Below are positions 42,496 through 50,858 of a DNA stretch of 64,000 bases, in pieces. The number at the start of each line of letters is the position of its first letter. Position 1 is the first letter of the stretch. Both the position numbers and the translations under genes were made by a program. Origin of the DNA: Dyella_A sp051962475 (lineage in GTDB: Bacteria; Pseudomonadota; Gammaproteobacteria; Xanthomonadales; Rhodanobacteraceae); assembly GCF_051962475.1 (NCBI RefSeq), contig NZ_JBQCCF010000020.1, positions 62,001 through 126,000 on the forward strand, read 5' to 3'. The notes beneath the pieces are model-generated. The model searched no databases. It was given only the letters and a program-made list of their open reading frames with translations, and was not told the DNA's origin.

Positions 42496-43914
42496 ATGTC
42501 TTTCCAAACCCCGCCGTCGCGCCGGCGACGGCGCCTGCCCGGGGCCGTGCTGAGCGTTGTCTGCATTGCCAGCGCGCTCGGCGGAGGCCTGCTGGTGCAG
42601 CGGACGGCGCGTGCCGGTGCCGACGCCGGCGGCATCAATCCCCATCCGGTGCAGCTACGGCTGCCGCCGGTCGCGCCGCTCAGCGCCGTGGCCCGGCTGG
42701 GCAAGGCGCTGTTCTTCGACCCGATGCTGTCGGGCTCCGGTCGGCAGTCGTGCGCGTCGTGCCACAGCCCGGCGTTCGGCTACAACCCACCCAATGCGCT
42801 CATCGTGCAACCCGGTGGCGCGCACCTGCAGCAGGCCGGCTTTCGGCCGCCGCCGTCGCTGGCGTACCTGTATCGGCAGCCGCCTTTCAGCATCGGGCCG
42901 GACGTCGGCGACGTCGACGTGCCGGTCGATCTCAACGCCGTGGCTGCCGCGGTGCGCAGCCAGCGCCGGGCGAGCAAGGCCGCCGGCGTGACGCCGCGGC
43001 AGGCGCCGATGGTGGGGCAGGGCGGCCTGTTCTGGGATGGTCGGGCCGATTCGCTGCAGCGGCAGGCGATCCTGCCGATGCTGAGTCCGGTGGAGATGGC
43101 CAATACCAGCGTCGCCGCGGTGGCGACCAAACTTGCGCACAGCCGGTACCGGCCGTCGTTCGTGCAGCTGTTCGGCGACGGCGTCGTGGACGATCCGGCA
43201 CAGCTGGTTGACGAGGCGATGTTCGCGATCGGCCGATTCGAGATCGAGGATCCCTCATTCCACCTTTTCACCAGCAAGTACGACGCCTGGTTGCAGGGCA
43301 GGGCGCGGCTCACGCCAGCCGAGCAGCGCGGCCTGACCTTGTTCAACGATCCGCACAAGGGCAACTGCGCCGCCTGCCATTTGAGCCGACCGACCCGTGA
43401 CGGTTTGCCACCGCTGTTCACCGACGCGCAGTACGAGGCGCTCGGAGTGCCGCGCAATACGGCGCTGGCGGCAAACCGGGATCCGCAGTTCTACGACATG
43501 GGCCTGTGCGGCCCGTTCCGTAGGGATCTCGCGAAGCAGACGCAATACTGCGGGATGTTTCTCACGCCGACGCTGCGCAACGTGGACCGCCGCCGGGTTT
43601 TCTTCCACAACGGCGTCTACCGCACGCTCAAGCAGGTGCTGGACTTCTACAACCTGCGCGCCGTGGCACCGCAGAAAATCTACCCGCGCGGCGCGGACGG
43701 CGCGCCGGCGATCGACAACGACCTGCCGGCGGCGTATCACGCCAACATCGACACCGCCGATGCGCCGTTCGACCGCCACGTCGGGGAATCACCGCCGCTG
43801 AGCGATCGCGACGTCGACGACATCATTGCCTTCCTGCATACGCTGGATGACGGCTACTCGTCGAGGACGCCGCTCGTCGAAGCACGAGTACATCTCCCAC
43901 CGGTGGGCAGGTAG
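42496..43914 (+). CDS. Di-haem cytochrome c peroxidase family protein
   Basis: The 472-residue protein has an N-terminal membrane/signal segment and two c-type haem sites: CASCH in GRQSCASCHSPAFGYNP and CAACH in KGNCAACHLSRPTRDG. LGKALFFDPMLSGSG and FFHNGVYRTLKQVLDFYN match the MauG/CCP superfamily. It probably reduces hydrogen peroxide in the periplasm, or acts as a MauG-like oxidase. Start 42496 follows GAGG. No partner electron donor gene is adjacent. Confidence 0.88.
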   Translation: MSFQTPPSRRRRRLPGAVLSVVCIASALGGGLLVQRTARAGADAGGINPHPVQLRLPPVAPLSAVARLGKALFFDPMLSGSGRQSCASCHSPAFGYNPPNALIVQPGGAHLQQAGFRPPPSLAYLYRQPPFSIGPDVGDVDVPVDLNAVAAAVRSQRRASKAAGVTPRQAPMVGQGGLFWDGRADSLQRQAILPMLSPVEMANTSVAAVATKLAHSRYRPSFVQLFGDGVVDDPAQLVDEAMFAIGRFEIEDPSFHLFTSKYDAWLQGRARLTPAEQRGLTLFNDPHKGNCAACHLSRPTRDGLPPLFTDAQYEALGVPRNTALAANRDPQFYDMGLCGPFRRDLAKQTQYCGMFLTPTLRNVDRRRVFFHNGVYRTLKQVLDFYNLRAVAPQKIYPRGADGAPAIDNDLPAAYHANIDTADAPFDRHVGESPPLSDRDVDDIIAFLHTLDDGYSSRTPLVEARVHLPPVGR

Positions 43915-44135
43915 TCGAGACGGCTTTTGCGGAGTTGGTGGGTGCGGGGCGATCCCGCTGATCGATGGGCCAGGTTTACCGAGGCGCGTGGCCTGGAAAG
44001 CTGGGCGGTCGTCGAGGCGGTTGCCCGATGTCGGTTGGCGTTGCAGCTGTTTCGCGCAGGCGCGCGAGCCCCCTATTTGAAGATCCCGGCCCGCGCGGAG
44101 CGATGGCACCGCGAGGCCGGGATGCAGAGTGCTTG

Positions 44136-44744
44136 TCAGGTGGTTGGGGTGCCGGCGGTGGTGGCGTTGCCGGCGAAGTCGACCACGAGAGTCACTCGAC
44201 GGTTGGATGAGCCGGCGTCGCGCACCTGGCCTTTCTCCACCTGGCGATTGCTGGCTTCGCCGTAGCTGACGGCGCGGATCTTGTCGGCGTTCAGGCCGCC
44301 GGTGCTGACGAGGTAGTCGCGTACGGCCTCGGCGCGCTTGAGGCCCAGGCGCTTGTTGTAGCTGGGCGAGCCAGCCGGGTCGGTAAAGCCTTCCACCGTG
44401 ATCACCGCGTCGGAGCGATGCTGGCTGATGACCTTGGCGAAATCGTCGAGCAGCGGTTTGTCTTCGTCGCGCAGCGTGGCGTCGCCGAAGGCGAAGTGCG
44501 CGGCCGTGTCGACGTTGATGCGCCCCTGCATGGCGGTGATCTGCGCGTCGTACTTGGCAAAGCGCTGCTGCATGTCCTGGGTGAGCGCATCGATCTGTTG
44601 CTGCTGCTTCTGATCGTTGGCGCGCAGTTCGCTGATGGCGGCGTCGTAATCGGCCTTCTTCACGTACTGGGAACATCCACCCAGCGCGAACCCCATCAAG
44701 CTCAGGGGAAGCAGTGCAAGGCGTGCGGCTTTCAGATTCTTCAT
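44136..44744 (-). CDS. OmpA/Pal-like lipoprotein
   Basis: The 202-residue protein has a lipobox (GFALGGC), a coiled-coil Gln-rich segment (residues 40-75, NDQKQQQQIDALTQDMQQRF) and an OmpA domain with AHFAFGDATLRDEDKPLLDD, GFTDPAGSPSYNKRLGLKRAE and NRRVTLVV. It should link the outer membrane to peptidoglycan. AGGAG precedes the ATG at 44744. The central coiled coil is a spacer not present in Pal. Confidence 0.88.
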   Translation of the reverse strand: MKNLKAARLALLPLSLMGFALGGCSQYVKKADYDAAISELRANDQKQQQQIDALTQDMQQRFAKYDAQITAMQGRINVDTAAHFAFGDATLRDEDKPLLDDFAKVISQHRSDAVITVEGFTDPAGSPSYNKRLGLKRAEAVRDYLVSTGGLNADKIRAVSYGEASNRQVEKGQVRDAGSSNRRVTLVVDFAGNATTAGTPTT

Positions 44745-45080
44745 GGTGGTCTCCTGGTACTTCGGGCCCGTAGCGAAAGGTGTCATCGCGTACTTCAGGC
44801 CATGCCCATGCCGCCTGCATCGTCCCCCGCGCGCGCAGGTGCCGGCTTTTCAGGCTACCCCGCAGCGACGCGACTGGAATGAACCGCAGTCAACCGTGAA
44901 GGCAACGTTGCGTCGCATGTCCGTGTGCGGCGGATCGGGGCAGCGACATCGATCGGGTGCGAGGCGCCGGGCGGGAGCGGGCAGTGTCCGTCGATGCCGC
45001 CGCGACGTTATGCTCGGGAACCTCCGGGCGCCGCAGGCGTCGATGGAAGATTCCTGTTCCCTATCAATGGATGGCTCACC
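44745..45080. other. Divergent intergenic region ompA-like/skp-like
   Basis: 336 bp with no supported gene. A TATGCT -10-like box (45009-45014) lies 67 bp before the Skp-like ATG. I see no operator-like palindrome. Confidence 0.45.
45009..45014 (+). promoter_or_regulatory. -10-like box TATGCT
   Basis: Same hexamer as upstream of ggt, preceded by GCGACGT; the -35 region is not convincing. Confidence 0.3.
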
Positions 45081-45692
45081 ATGACCGTTTCCCGTTCCCT
45101 GCTTGCTGCTTCCTTCATCACGGCCCTTGGACTGTCCGTGCTGCCGGCCACGCCAGCGCGCGCCGCCGATGAGCTGGGCGGTAATCCCGTGCCGGGCCTG
45201 TGCATGCTCTCGCGCGAGGCGGTGTTCGCCCAGTCCAAGGTCGGGCAGGCCGCCACGCAGCGCCTCAACCAGTTGGCGACGCAGGCCCGCAATCAGCTGG
45301 CCGGCGAGCGCACGCCGCTGGATACCGACATCCAGAATTTCCAGAAGAACGCCCCGAAGCTCAGCGAAGACCAGCGCAAGCAGCAGGGTGGCGCGCTGCA
45401 GCAGCGCATGCAGGCCTTCCAGGGCAAGGCGGGCGAGCTCAGCGAACGTATCCGGCTCACCCAGGCCAAGGCGATGGAGCGCATCGGCCAGGAGGCGCAG
45501 CCGCTGGTGGCGTCCAGCTACAAGAGCCACCGCTGCGGCCTGCTGCTGAATCGCGACGCAGTACTCGGTGGCAACGTGAGCAACGATCTCACCGCCGATG
45601 TGGTGAAGGGTCTGGACGCGAAGATCTCCACCATCTCGTTCAACCTCGAGCCGCTGCCCAGCGGCAACGGCGCCAACGGCCAGGGCCAGTGA
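45081..45692 (+). CDS. OmpH/Skp-like periplasmic protein
   Basis: The 203-residue protein has a signal peptide (cleavage near ARAADE) and the OmpH layout. A short strand (GLCMLSREAVFAQSKVGQAA) precedes long Gln/Lys-rich helices (residues 55-135, FQKNAPKLSEDQRKQQGGAL), and a final strand (CGLLLNRDAVL) closes the body. Skp chaperones outer-membrane proteins through the periplasm. It is not next to bamA as canonical skp is, so it is probably a paralogue. Confidence 0.8.
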   Translation: MTVSRSLLAASFITALGLSVLPATPARAADELGGNPVPGLCMLSREAVFAQSKVGQAATQRLNQLATQARNQLAGERTPLDTDIQNFQKNAPKLSEDQRKQQGGALQQRMQAFQGKAGELSERIRLTQAKAMERIGQEAQPLVASSYKSHRCGLLLNRDAVLGGNVSNDLTADVVKGLDAKISTISFNLEPLPSGNGANGQGQ

Positions 45693-45710
45693 GCTAGCTG
45701 GCAACGACGG

Positions 45711-45734
45711 CCGGGCGCCGCAACGCGCCCGGCG
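45711..45734 (+). repeat. 9-bp GC hairpin between skp-like and CPBP genes
   Basis: GCCGGGCGC and GCGCCCGGC flank a 6-nt loop; the structure ends just before the CPBP ribosome site, so it could terminate the upstream transcript or limit translation of the next gene. Confidence 0.4.
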
Positions 45735-45742
45735 CGGAGCCC

Positions 45743-46435
45743 ATGACGAGGGGAGGGACTCACTTGGACAGCGCCTCGCCATCGACGCCGGCACCGTCGC
45801 TGCGACAGGGCGCGATGGTCCTGGTCGGCACCGCGGCAGTGTTGATCGTGCCGCATCTGGGCGTGCCGATGTTCCTCTATCCATGGCTGGGGCTTGGCCT
45901 GTGCGCGGCCATGCTGCGGCTGCAGCGGCTGCGGTTCGCCGATACGGGTTTTCGCTGGCAGGGCTTCCGGGCCGTGCCGTTGCTGATCGGCGCGGTGCTC
46001 GGCCTGGCCTACGCGGCCATCAATGTCCAGCTGATCGGCCCGCTGCTCGCCCACGTGCTGGGCGAGCGCCCGGACCTGAGCGACTTTGCCTTCGTGCGCG
46101 CGCATCTCTCCGGTTACGTGCTGGCCCTGGTGCTGGCATGGGTGATCGGTGGGTTCTACGAGGAGCTGGTGTTCCGCGGGTTTCTCCACACGATGCTGAT
46201 GCGGCATCTGCCGCGCGTACCCACGCGCCCGGCATGGGCCGTCGCACTGACCGCACTGGTCTTTGCCGCGTATCACCTGCAGCTTGGCGCGTTCGGCGTG
46301 GCCAATGCGCTGGTGTTCGCACTCTTCGCTGCAGCCGTGCGGCAGCGCTGGTCGCGGAACCTGTGGGTGGTGATCAGCTTCCACGCCTGCGCCGACATGA
46401 CGGCCTTTACGCTGATGCGCTGGGGTTACCTGTAG
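45743..46435 (+). CDS. CPBP family intramembrane metalloprotease
   Basis: The 230-residue membrane protein has about six or seven helices and the CPBP signature FYEELVFRGFLH (EExxxR), AYHLQLGAFGVANA (HxxxN-like) and FHACADM. It is the second CPBP protein of the window and is not closely similar to the one at 15078. Its substrate is unknown. A TTG at 45764 is an alternative start. Confidence 0.83.
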   Translation: MTRGGTHLDSASPSTPAPSLRQGAMVLVGTAAVLIVPHLGVPMFLYPWLGLGLCAAMLRLQRLRFADTGFRWQGFRAVPLLIGAVLGLAYAAINVQLIGPLLAHVLGERPDLSDFAFVRAHLSGYVLALVLAWVIGGFYEELVFRGFLHTMLMRHLPRVPTRPAWAVALTALVFAAYHLQLGAFGVANALVFALFAAAVRQRWSRNLWVVISFHACADMTAFTLMRWGYL

Positions 46436-46463
46436 GCGTCCGTGTCGTGCGCCGGCGCGCGGT

Positions 46464-46976
46464 TCAGTCGCGTCGGGCGGGCTTGGCCGCCGGCATCAGC
46501 GCGAACAGCACCTCGTTCGCCGGCACCGCCGAGGCGGTGGCGATGTCGCTCGGTGTATCGCGGGTGGAGCTTGCCTTGTAGCCGCGGGTCTGCAGCTGCT
46601 TGAGCAGATCCTGCGGCGGGACCTTGAGGATCGGCGCCAGATCCTCCAGCGTCGCTCGTGTCATCAGCGCGAGCGTCTGGAACGCCGGATTGCCGGCGCG
46701 GCCCTTGCCCGCGGTGAAGGCGAACGGCACCGCCACCACCAGCGACAGCGCCAGCGGAATCATCAGCGTGCGGCGCTTGGCGTAGGCCAGCAAGGGCTTC
46801 CAGTTCTTCACCATATGCAGCGCGAACGGCGCCAGCAGCAGCATGCTCAGCCATTCGTGCATGCGGTGGAACGTGGCCGAGGACCAATGGAAGAACAGCG
46901 CCACGCCCGAGACGGCGGAGACGGCGAACAGGCCGGCGGTGAGCGGTGTGCCGTAGCGGTGCATGAAGTGCTTCAA
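46464..46976 (-). CDS. DUF4405-like membrane cytochrome, TTG start
   Basis: The 170-residue protein has an N-terminal helix (residues 10-30), a second with HEWLSMLLLAPFALHMVKNW, and a third near 70-90, followed by a periplasmic tail. Paired histidines in helix 2 (HRMHEWL, ALHMVKN) could bind haem b, as proposed for DUF4405 proteins linked to flavinylated electron-transfer systems. The start is TTG at 46976 because AAAGGA is 8 nt upstream; the first ATG (46964) is worse placed. A Fur-box-like site lies 43 bp upstream, suggesting repression by iron. Confidence 0.75.
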   Translation of the reverse strand: MKHFMHRYGTPLTAGLFAVSAVSGVALFFHWSSATFHRMHEWLSMLLLAPFALHMVKNWKPLLAYAKRRTLMIPLALSLVVAVPFAFTAGKGRAGNPAFQTLALMTRATLEDLAPILKVPPQDLLKQLQTRGYKASSTRDTPSDIATASAVPANEVLFALMPAAKPARRD

Positions 46977-47018
46977 CGCGAAAATCCTTTGCTGGCGAGT
47001 GCGGCAAGGCGCCTAGCA

Positions 47019-47037
47019 AATGATAGTTATTCGCATT
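47019..47037. promoter_or_regulatory. Fur-box-like site (AATGATAGTTATTCGCATT)
   Basis: The 19-bp element has AATG..A.T half-sites in dyad symmetry and stands in a short AT-rich island. It lies 43 bp upstream of the TTG start of the DUF4405-like gene and 90 bp upstream of the M14 peptidase gene. A TATCAT (minus strand) inside it could be the -10 box of the former. Confidence 0.6.
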
Positions 47038-47092
47038 TAAATCGGCAAGACGGCATGGCACGCGTCGCGGCGACTGCCCGCCAGGCCGGTGC

Positions 47093-47098
47093 TACAGT
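47093..47098 (+). promoter_or_regulatory. -10-like box TACAGT
   Basis: TACAGT lies 29 bp before the M14 peptidase ATG; it is too far from the Fur-like box for simple repression of this promoter. Confidence 0.3.
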
Positions 47099-47126
47099 CA
47101 AGGACTTTCGCCCGGAGTATCTGCCC

Positions 47127-48050
47127 ATGAGCGCCATCTCGACCGCCTACCCGATCGGCACGCCCGGCGTGGCCTGGGGCCCCGCCGAAGTGTCCGCCTG
47201 GCGCGCCCGGCAGATCCGTCAGCGCAGCTACGCCGACGACGTGCTGGCGGTGATCGAGCGCTTGCGCAGTCGGTTCGACGTGAGCGAATACGGTCAGCTC
47301 GACTACGCCGCAGAACATTTCGCGCTGCACGTCGTGCGCAGCCGCGACTGGCGCGCCGAACTGCCCATTGCGGTGATCACCGGCGGCGTGCACGGCTACG
47401 AAACCAGCGGCGTGCACGGCGCGCTGCAGTTCCTCCAGCACGAGGCCGCGCGTTACGCCGGGCGGGCCAACCTGCTGGTGGTGCCGTGCGTGAGCCCGTG
47501 GGCGTACGAGCGCATCCACCGCTGGAACCCCGACGCGATCGATCCCAACCGTTCTTTCCGTGCCGACAGCTCGTCGGGCGAATCGGCTGCGCTGTGGAAG
47601 CTGCTGGCGCCATATCGCGACAGCGCCCGGCTGCACATCGACCTGCACGAGACCACCGACAGCGACGAGTCGGAATTCCGCCCGGCGCTGGCCGCCCGCG
47701 ACGGCGTGGCGTACGAGCCGGGCGAGATCCCCGATGGCTTCTACCTGGTGGACGACACCGAGAACCCGCAGCCTGAGTTCCAGCAGGCGATCATCGAGGC
47801 GGTGGCGAAGGTGACCCACATCGCGCCCGCCGACGCCAAGGGCGAGATCATCGGCTCGCCGGTAGTCGGCCCCGGTGTGATCCAGTATCCGCTGAAGAAA
47901 CTCGGCCTGTGCGCGGGCATTACCCACGCGCGCTACACCAGTACTACCGAGGTCTACCCCGACAGCCCGCGCGCCACCCCTGCGCAATGCAACGACGCCC
48001 AGGTGGCGGCGGTGTGCGCGGCGATCGACTTCGCCCTGGCAGCGGGCTGA
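47127..48050 (+). CDS. M14 family zinc carboxypeptidase/deacylase
   Basis: The 307-residue protein has the M14/AstE pattern. ITGGVHGYETSG supplies the first His and Glu, and LHIDLHETTDSDESE contains the third ligand His plus acid residues; NPDAIDPNRSF has the substrate-binding Asn-Arg. No signal peptide is present. It would trim a C-terminal residue or deacylate a small amide in the cytosol. CGGAG precedes the ATG at 47127. It is transcribed away from the DUF4405-like gene. Confidence 0.85.
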   Translation: MSAISTAYPIGTPGVAWGPAEVSAWRARQIRQRSYADDVLAVIERLRSRFDVSEYGQLDYAAEHFALHVVRSRDWRAELPIAVITGGVHGYETSGVHGALQFLQHEAARYAGRANLLVVPCVSPWAYERIHRWNPDAIDPNRSFRADSSSGESAALWKLLAPYRDSARLHIDLHETTDSDESEFRPALAARDGVAYEPGEIPDGFYLVDDTENPQPEFQQAIIEAVAKVTHIAPADAKGEIIGSPVVGPGVIQYPLKKLGLCAGITHARYTSTTEVYPDSPRATPAQCNDAQVAAVCAAIDFALAAG

Positions 48051-48408
48051 CCGAGCAGTGTTATCCATGATGCCGCCAGGCCGTCGCGATGCGGACCGAG
48101 CGCGGCGGGCTGGTCGGCGGCGATGAGCGTCTGACTGCCGCGCCAGTCCGCTGCTGGTCGCGCTGTGTCGATCGCCAGCATCAGCCGCGCCATCGTGGTC
48201 CTGCTGGCGCGGCGTGACATTGTGGCGCGCGAGCGGAATCCGGACTGGAAGCGCCGGGTGCAGCATCGGGTGGACGATCTGGAGTAGCCGGTGCGCTCCG
48301 GGGTGCCGCTGCGGTACGTGCCGGAGGTCATTCGCACCGGCGGCACATGGCGCGGCCCGCCCTCCGGCGTAAGCTCCTGCGCCACGACGGGTGCCCTGGG
48401 GAGCGGCC
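48051..48408. other. 358-bp intergenic region
   Basis: No well-supported gene. A GTG-started frame of 40 codons (48165-48287, ending RRVQHRVDDLE) looks somewhat protein-like and may be a remnant, but it has no ribosome site. TAAGCT (48370-48375) is a -10-like box 34 bp before the cytochrome gene ATG. Confidence 0.4.
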
Positions 48409-49305
48409 ATGCGTACGACGATGAAACGGCTCGGCCGCCTGGCGGCCGGCGTAGTGATGCTGCTCGTGGCCGCGCTGGCCACGGTGTATGCGATGAGCGA
48501 ATGGCGCATGCGCCGCGTGTGGGACGTGCAGGCCAGCGTACCGGTGGTGCCGAGCGATGCGACGGCGGTCGCCCGCGGCGACCACCTGGCCACCATTCGC
48601 GGATGCAAGGGCTGCCACGGGCCGGACCTCGGCGGCGCCACCTTCATCGACGCTCCGGTGATGGCGCGGCTGTCCGGCGCCAACCTCACCTCGGGGCGGG
48701 GCGGGATCGCGCGCAGCGACCTCGACCGGGTGCGCGCGATCCGTCACGGCGTGGCGCCCAACGGTCGCTCGCTGTTGTTCATGCCCTCGCAGGAGTTCAA
48801 CGCTCTGAGCGAGGGTGACATGGGCGATCTGCTCGCTTATCTGCACAGCGTGCCGGCGGTGGATCGCACGCTGCCGCCGAACCGGGTTGGCCCACTGGGG
48901 CGTGCGCTGTTCCTGGCCGGCAAGGTGCCCCTGCTGCCGGCCGAAGTGGTCGATCACCAGGCCCGGCCGGCGCAGCCGAGCCCCGGCACCACGCCGGCGT
49001 ACGGCGCCTACCTCGCCAGCTCATGCAAAGGCTGCCACGGTGCGGGGCTGTCCGGCGGCCACATCCCCGGCACGCCGCCGAACTGGCCCGATGCCGCCAA
49101 CCTCACGCCGCATGCCAGCGGTCTGGCTGGCTGGGGCGAAGCCGACCTGCGTCGCGCGCTGCGCGAGGGCATCTCCAAGGACGGCCGCAGGCTCAAGACC
49201 GATTTCATGCCGGTGCGGGAAACCCGCCACCTCAGCGACGAAGAGATCGGCGCGTTGTACGCGTATTTCCAGAGCGTGCCGGCGAAGCCGCGCGGCGGGC
49301 GGTGA
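48409..49305 (+). CDS. Membrane-anchored di-haem cytochrome c
   Basis: The 298-residue protein has an N-terminal membrane helix (residues 6-28) and two class-I cytochrome c domains, each with GCKGCHG or SCKGCHG (haem sites near residues 67 and 207). Met ligands are likely in LLFMPSQ and KTDFMPV. It resembles the cytochrome subunit of alcohol/aldehyde dehydrogenases and would pass electrons to the terminal oxidase from the periplasm. No dehydrogenase gene is adjacent. GGGGAG precedes the ATG. Confidence 0.87.
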   Translation: MRTTMKRLGRLAAGVVMLLVAALATVYAMSEWRMRRVWDVQASVPVVPSDATAVARGDHLATIRGCKGCHGPDLGGATFIDAPVMARLSGANLTSGRGGIARSDLDRVRAIRHGVAPNGRSLLFMPSQEFNALSEGDMGDLLAYLHSVPAVDRTLPPNRVGPLGRALFLAGKVPLLPAEVVDHQARPAQPSPGTTPAYGAYLASSCKGCHGAGLSGGHIPGTPPNWPDAANLTPHASGLAGWGEADLRRALREGISKDGRRLKTDFMPVRETRHLSDEEIGALYAYFQSVPAKPRGGR

Positions 49306-49369
49306 TCGCAGGTTCCTGCGCCGTCGCTCTGGCATGATCCGCGCACCCTTCATTGCCGGGATGCAAGCG

Positions 49370-49822
49370 ATGTCGTTTCGACGCCACGGATGGTTGCTCG
49401 CCGCCCTGTTCGCCGCGCTCGGCGGTTGTGCTACGGACCCGCGCATCACCTCCGACGCGCGCTGGATCGATCCTTCGCAGGCCGTGCCGCTCGCGGCAGT
49501 GGCCGCGCCGCGCGGGGTATCCGGGGTGTTCGCGCTCACCGTGCAGGCGACGGCACGTCCCGTCCCGCGGTACCTCAACTCCGAGCGCGACTATCGCGAT
49601 CAGCGCGACCTCACGGTCGTGGTGCTGACGGCGGCGACCGAGGCGCTGGCCGAACGGCTGCATGGCGAGCCGGAGCACGTGCTGCGCGGACGACGCATCC
49701 GGGTGGCGGGCTGGGCCAAGCGCATGCGTATCGACTTCCTCGCCGACGGCCGACCCAGCGGCAAGTACTACTACCAGACCCACGTGCTGGTGACCGACGC
49801 GACGCGGATCCAGCTGCTGTGA
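49370..49822 (+). CDS. Small lipoprotein of unknown function
   Basis: The 150-residue protein has a lipobox (FAALGGC). The mature part has strands such as GVSGVFALTVQ and RIRVAGWAKRMRIDFLADG. I do not recognise the family. In-frame ATGs at 49334 and 49361 are alternative starts; 49370 places the signal peptide at the N-terminus. It lies 64 bp after the cytochrome gene. Confidence 0.65.
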   Translation: MSFRRHGWLLAALFAALGGCATDPRITSDARWIDPSQAVPLAAVAAPRGVSGVFALTVQATARPVPRYLNSERDYRDQRDLTVVVLTAATEALAERLHGEPEHVLRGRRIRVAGWAKRMRIDFLADGRPSGKYYYQTHVLVTDATRIQLL

Positions 49823-49844
49823 CCGGCCTGCGCAGGCGCTGATC

Positions 49845-50300
49845 GTGCCCATCCTCATCCGTCCCGCCGGCGCCGCCGACTTCGAGCGGTGGCTGCCGCT
49901 GTGGAACGGCTACAACGCGTTCTACGGCCGGCACGGCACCACCGCGCTCGATCCGGCGATCACTCGCGCGAGCTGGCAACGCTTCCTCGATCCGGCCGAG
50001 CCGATGTTCGCCGGTGTGGCTGAAGTCGACGGCGTGCTGTGCGGCCTAGTGCACTTTCTTCATCATCGCAGCACTACGCGGATCGAGCCGGTCTGCTACC
50101 TGCAGGATCTATTCACCGCCGAAACGGCGCGCGGGCAGGGCATTGCGCGCGCGCTGATCGAGCACGTCTACGCACACGCACGTGCCGCCGGGGTGCGCCG
50201 CGTGTATTGGCAGACCCAAGCCGGCAACGTTGTTGCACGCGCGCTTTACGACCGCCTTGCCGCGCACGCCGGCTTCATCGTCTACGCGAACGACGTGTAG
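49845..50300 (+). CDS. GNAT family acetyltransferase
   Basis: The 151-residue protein has the GNAT fold: IRPAGAADFERWLPLW at the start, VCYLQDLFTAETARGQGIARALIE containing the acetyl-CoA loop (RGQGIA, Q/RxxGxG/A), and VYWQTQAGNVVARALYDRL. It transfers an acetyl group from acetyl-CoA to an unknown amine. The start is GTG at 49845, with only a weak AGGCG upstream. Confidence 0.87.
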   Translation: MPILIRPAGAADFERWLPLWNGYNAFYGRHGTTALDPAITRASWQRFLDPAEPMFAGVAEVDGVLCGLVHFLHHRSTTRIEPVCYLQDLFTAETARGQGIARALIEHVYAHARAAGVRRVYWQTQAGNVVARALYDRLAAHAGFIVYANDV

Positions 50301-50399
50301 CGCCGGGCATCGACCTGCACGGCGTGCTTCAGGCAGCCCGGGTGCGGGACGTGCGACGATCCGCGAGCCACTCGACCGGCAACCACGGAGCGCCCAGCC

Positions 50400-50753
50400 A
50401 TGACCCGCCACGATGACGTGATCGATCCCTCCGTGCCACCCAGCGGCACCGGTTGCGCCGAGTGCCTGGCCAGCGGCCAGTGGTGGCTGCACCTGCGCCG
50501 CTGCGCGCAATGCGGTCACATCGGCTGCTGCGACACCTCGCCCAACCAGCACGCCACCGCGCACTACCACGCCACCGGCCATCCGGTGATCGCCAGTTTC
50601 GAGCCCGACGAAGACTGGTTCTACGACTACCGCAGCGATGGCTTCCTCGACGGCCCGCGGCTGGCGCCGCCGCACGCCCATCCGCGTGACCAGCCCGTGC
50701 CGGGGCCGGCCGGTCGGGTCCCGGACGACTGGGAATCCCAGCTCAACGGCTGA
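50400..50753 (+). CDS. UBP-type zinc-finger protein
   Basis: The 117-residue protein is mostly a ZnF-UBP domain. CAECLASGQWWLHLRRCAQC supplies Cys pairs, HIGCCDTSPNQHATAHYHATGHPV supplies Cys/His ligands, and EDWFYDY is the typical post-finger motif. In eukaryotes this domain binds the free C-terminus of ubiquitin; the bacterial copies have an unknown partner. ACGGAG precedes the ATG. Confidence 0.85.
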   Translation: MTRHDDVIDPSVPPSGTGCAECLASGQWWLHLRRCAQCGHIGCCDTSPNQHATAHYHATGHPVIASFEPDEDWFYDYRSDGFLDGPRLAPPHAHPRDQPVPGPAGRVPDDWESQLNG

Positions 50754-50858
50754 CGGTTGCGCGGCGCCGCCTTCTTCTCGCGGTGACGCGGGAGAGCGTC
50801 ATGCAACCGCCGGCCGGCGTGGCGTATCTGCGTGTGCTTCCCATGCGGAGGCGGCGTG

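Noticed and set aside
48165..48287. 40-codon GTG frame ending RRVQHRVDDLE
   Set aside because: Protein-like wording but no ribosome site and no context; could be a gene remnant but unsupported.
47037..48689. 550-codon minus frame over the M14 peptidase and intergenic region
   Set aside because: No start signal; the M14 gene is intact on the other strand.
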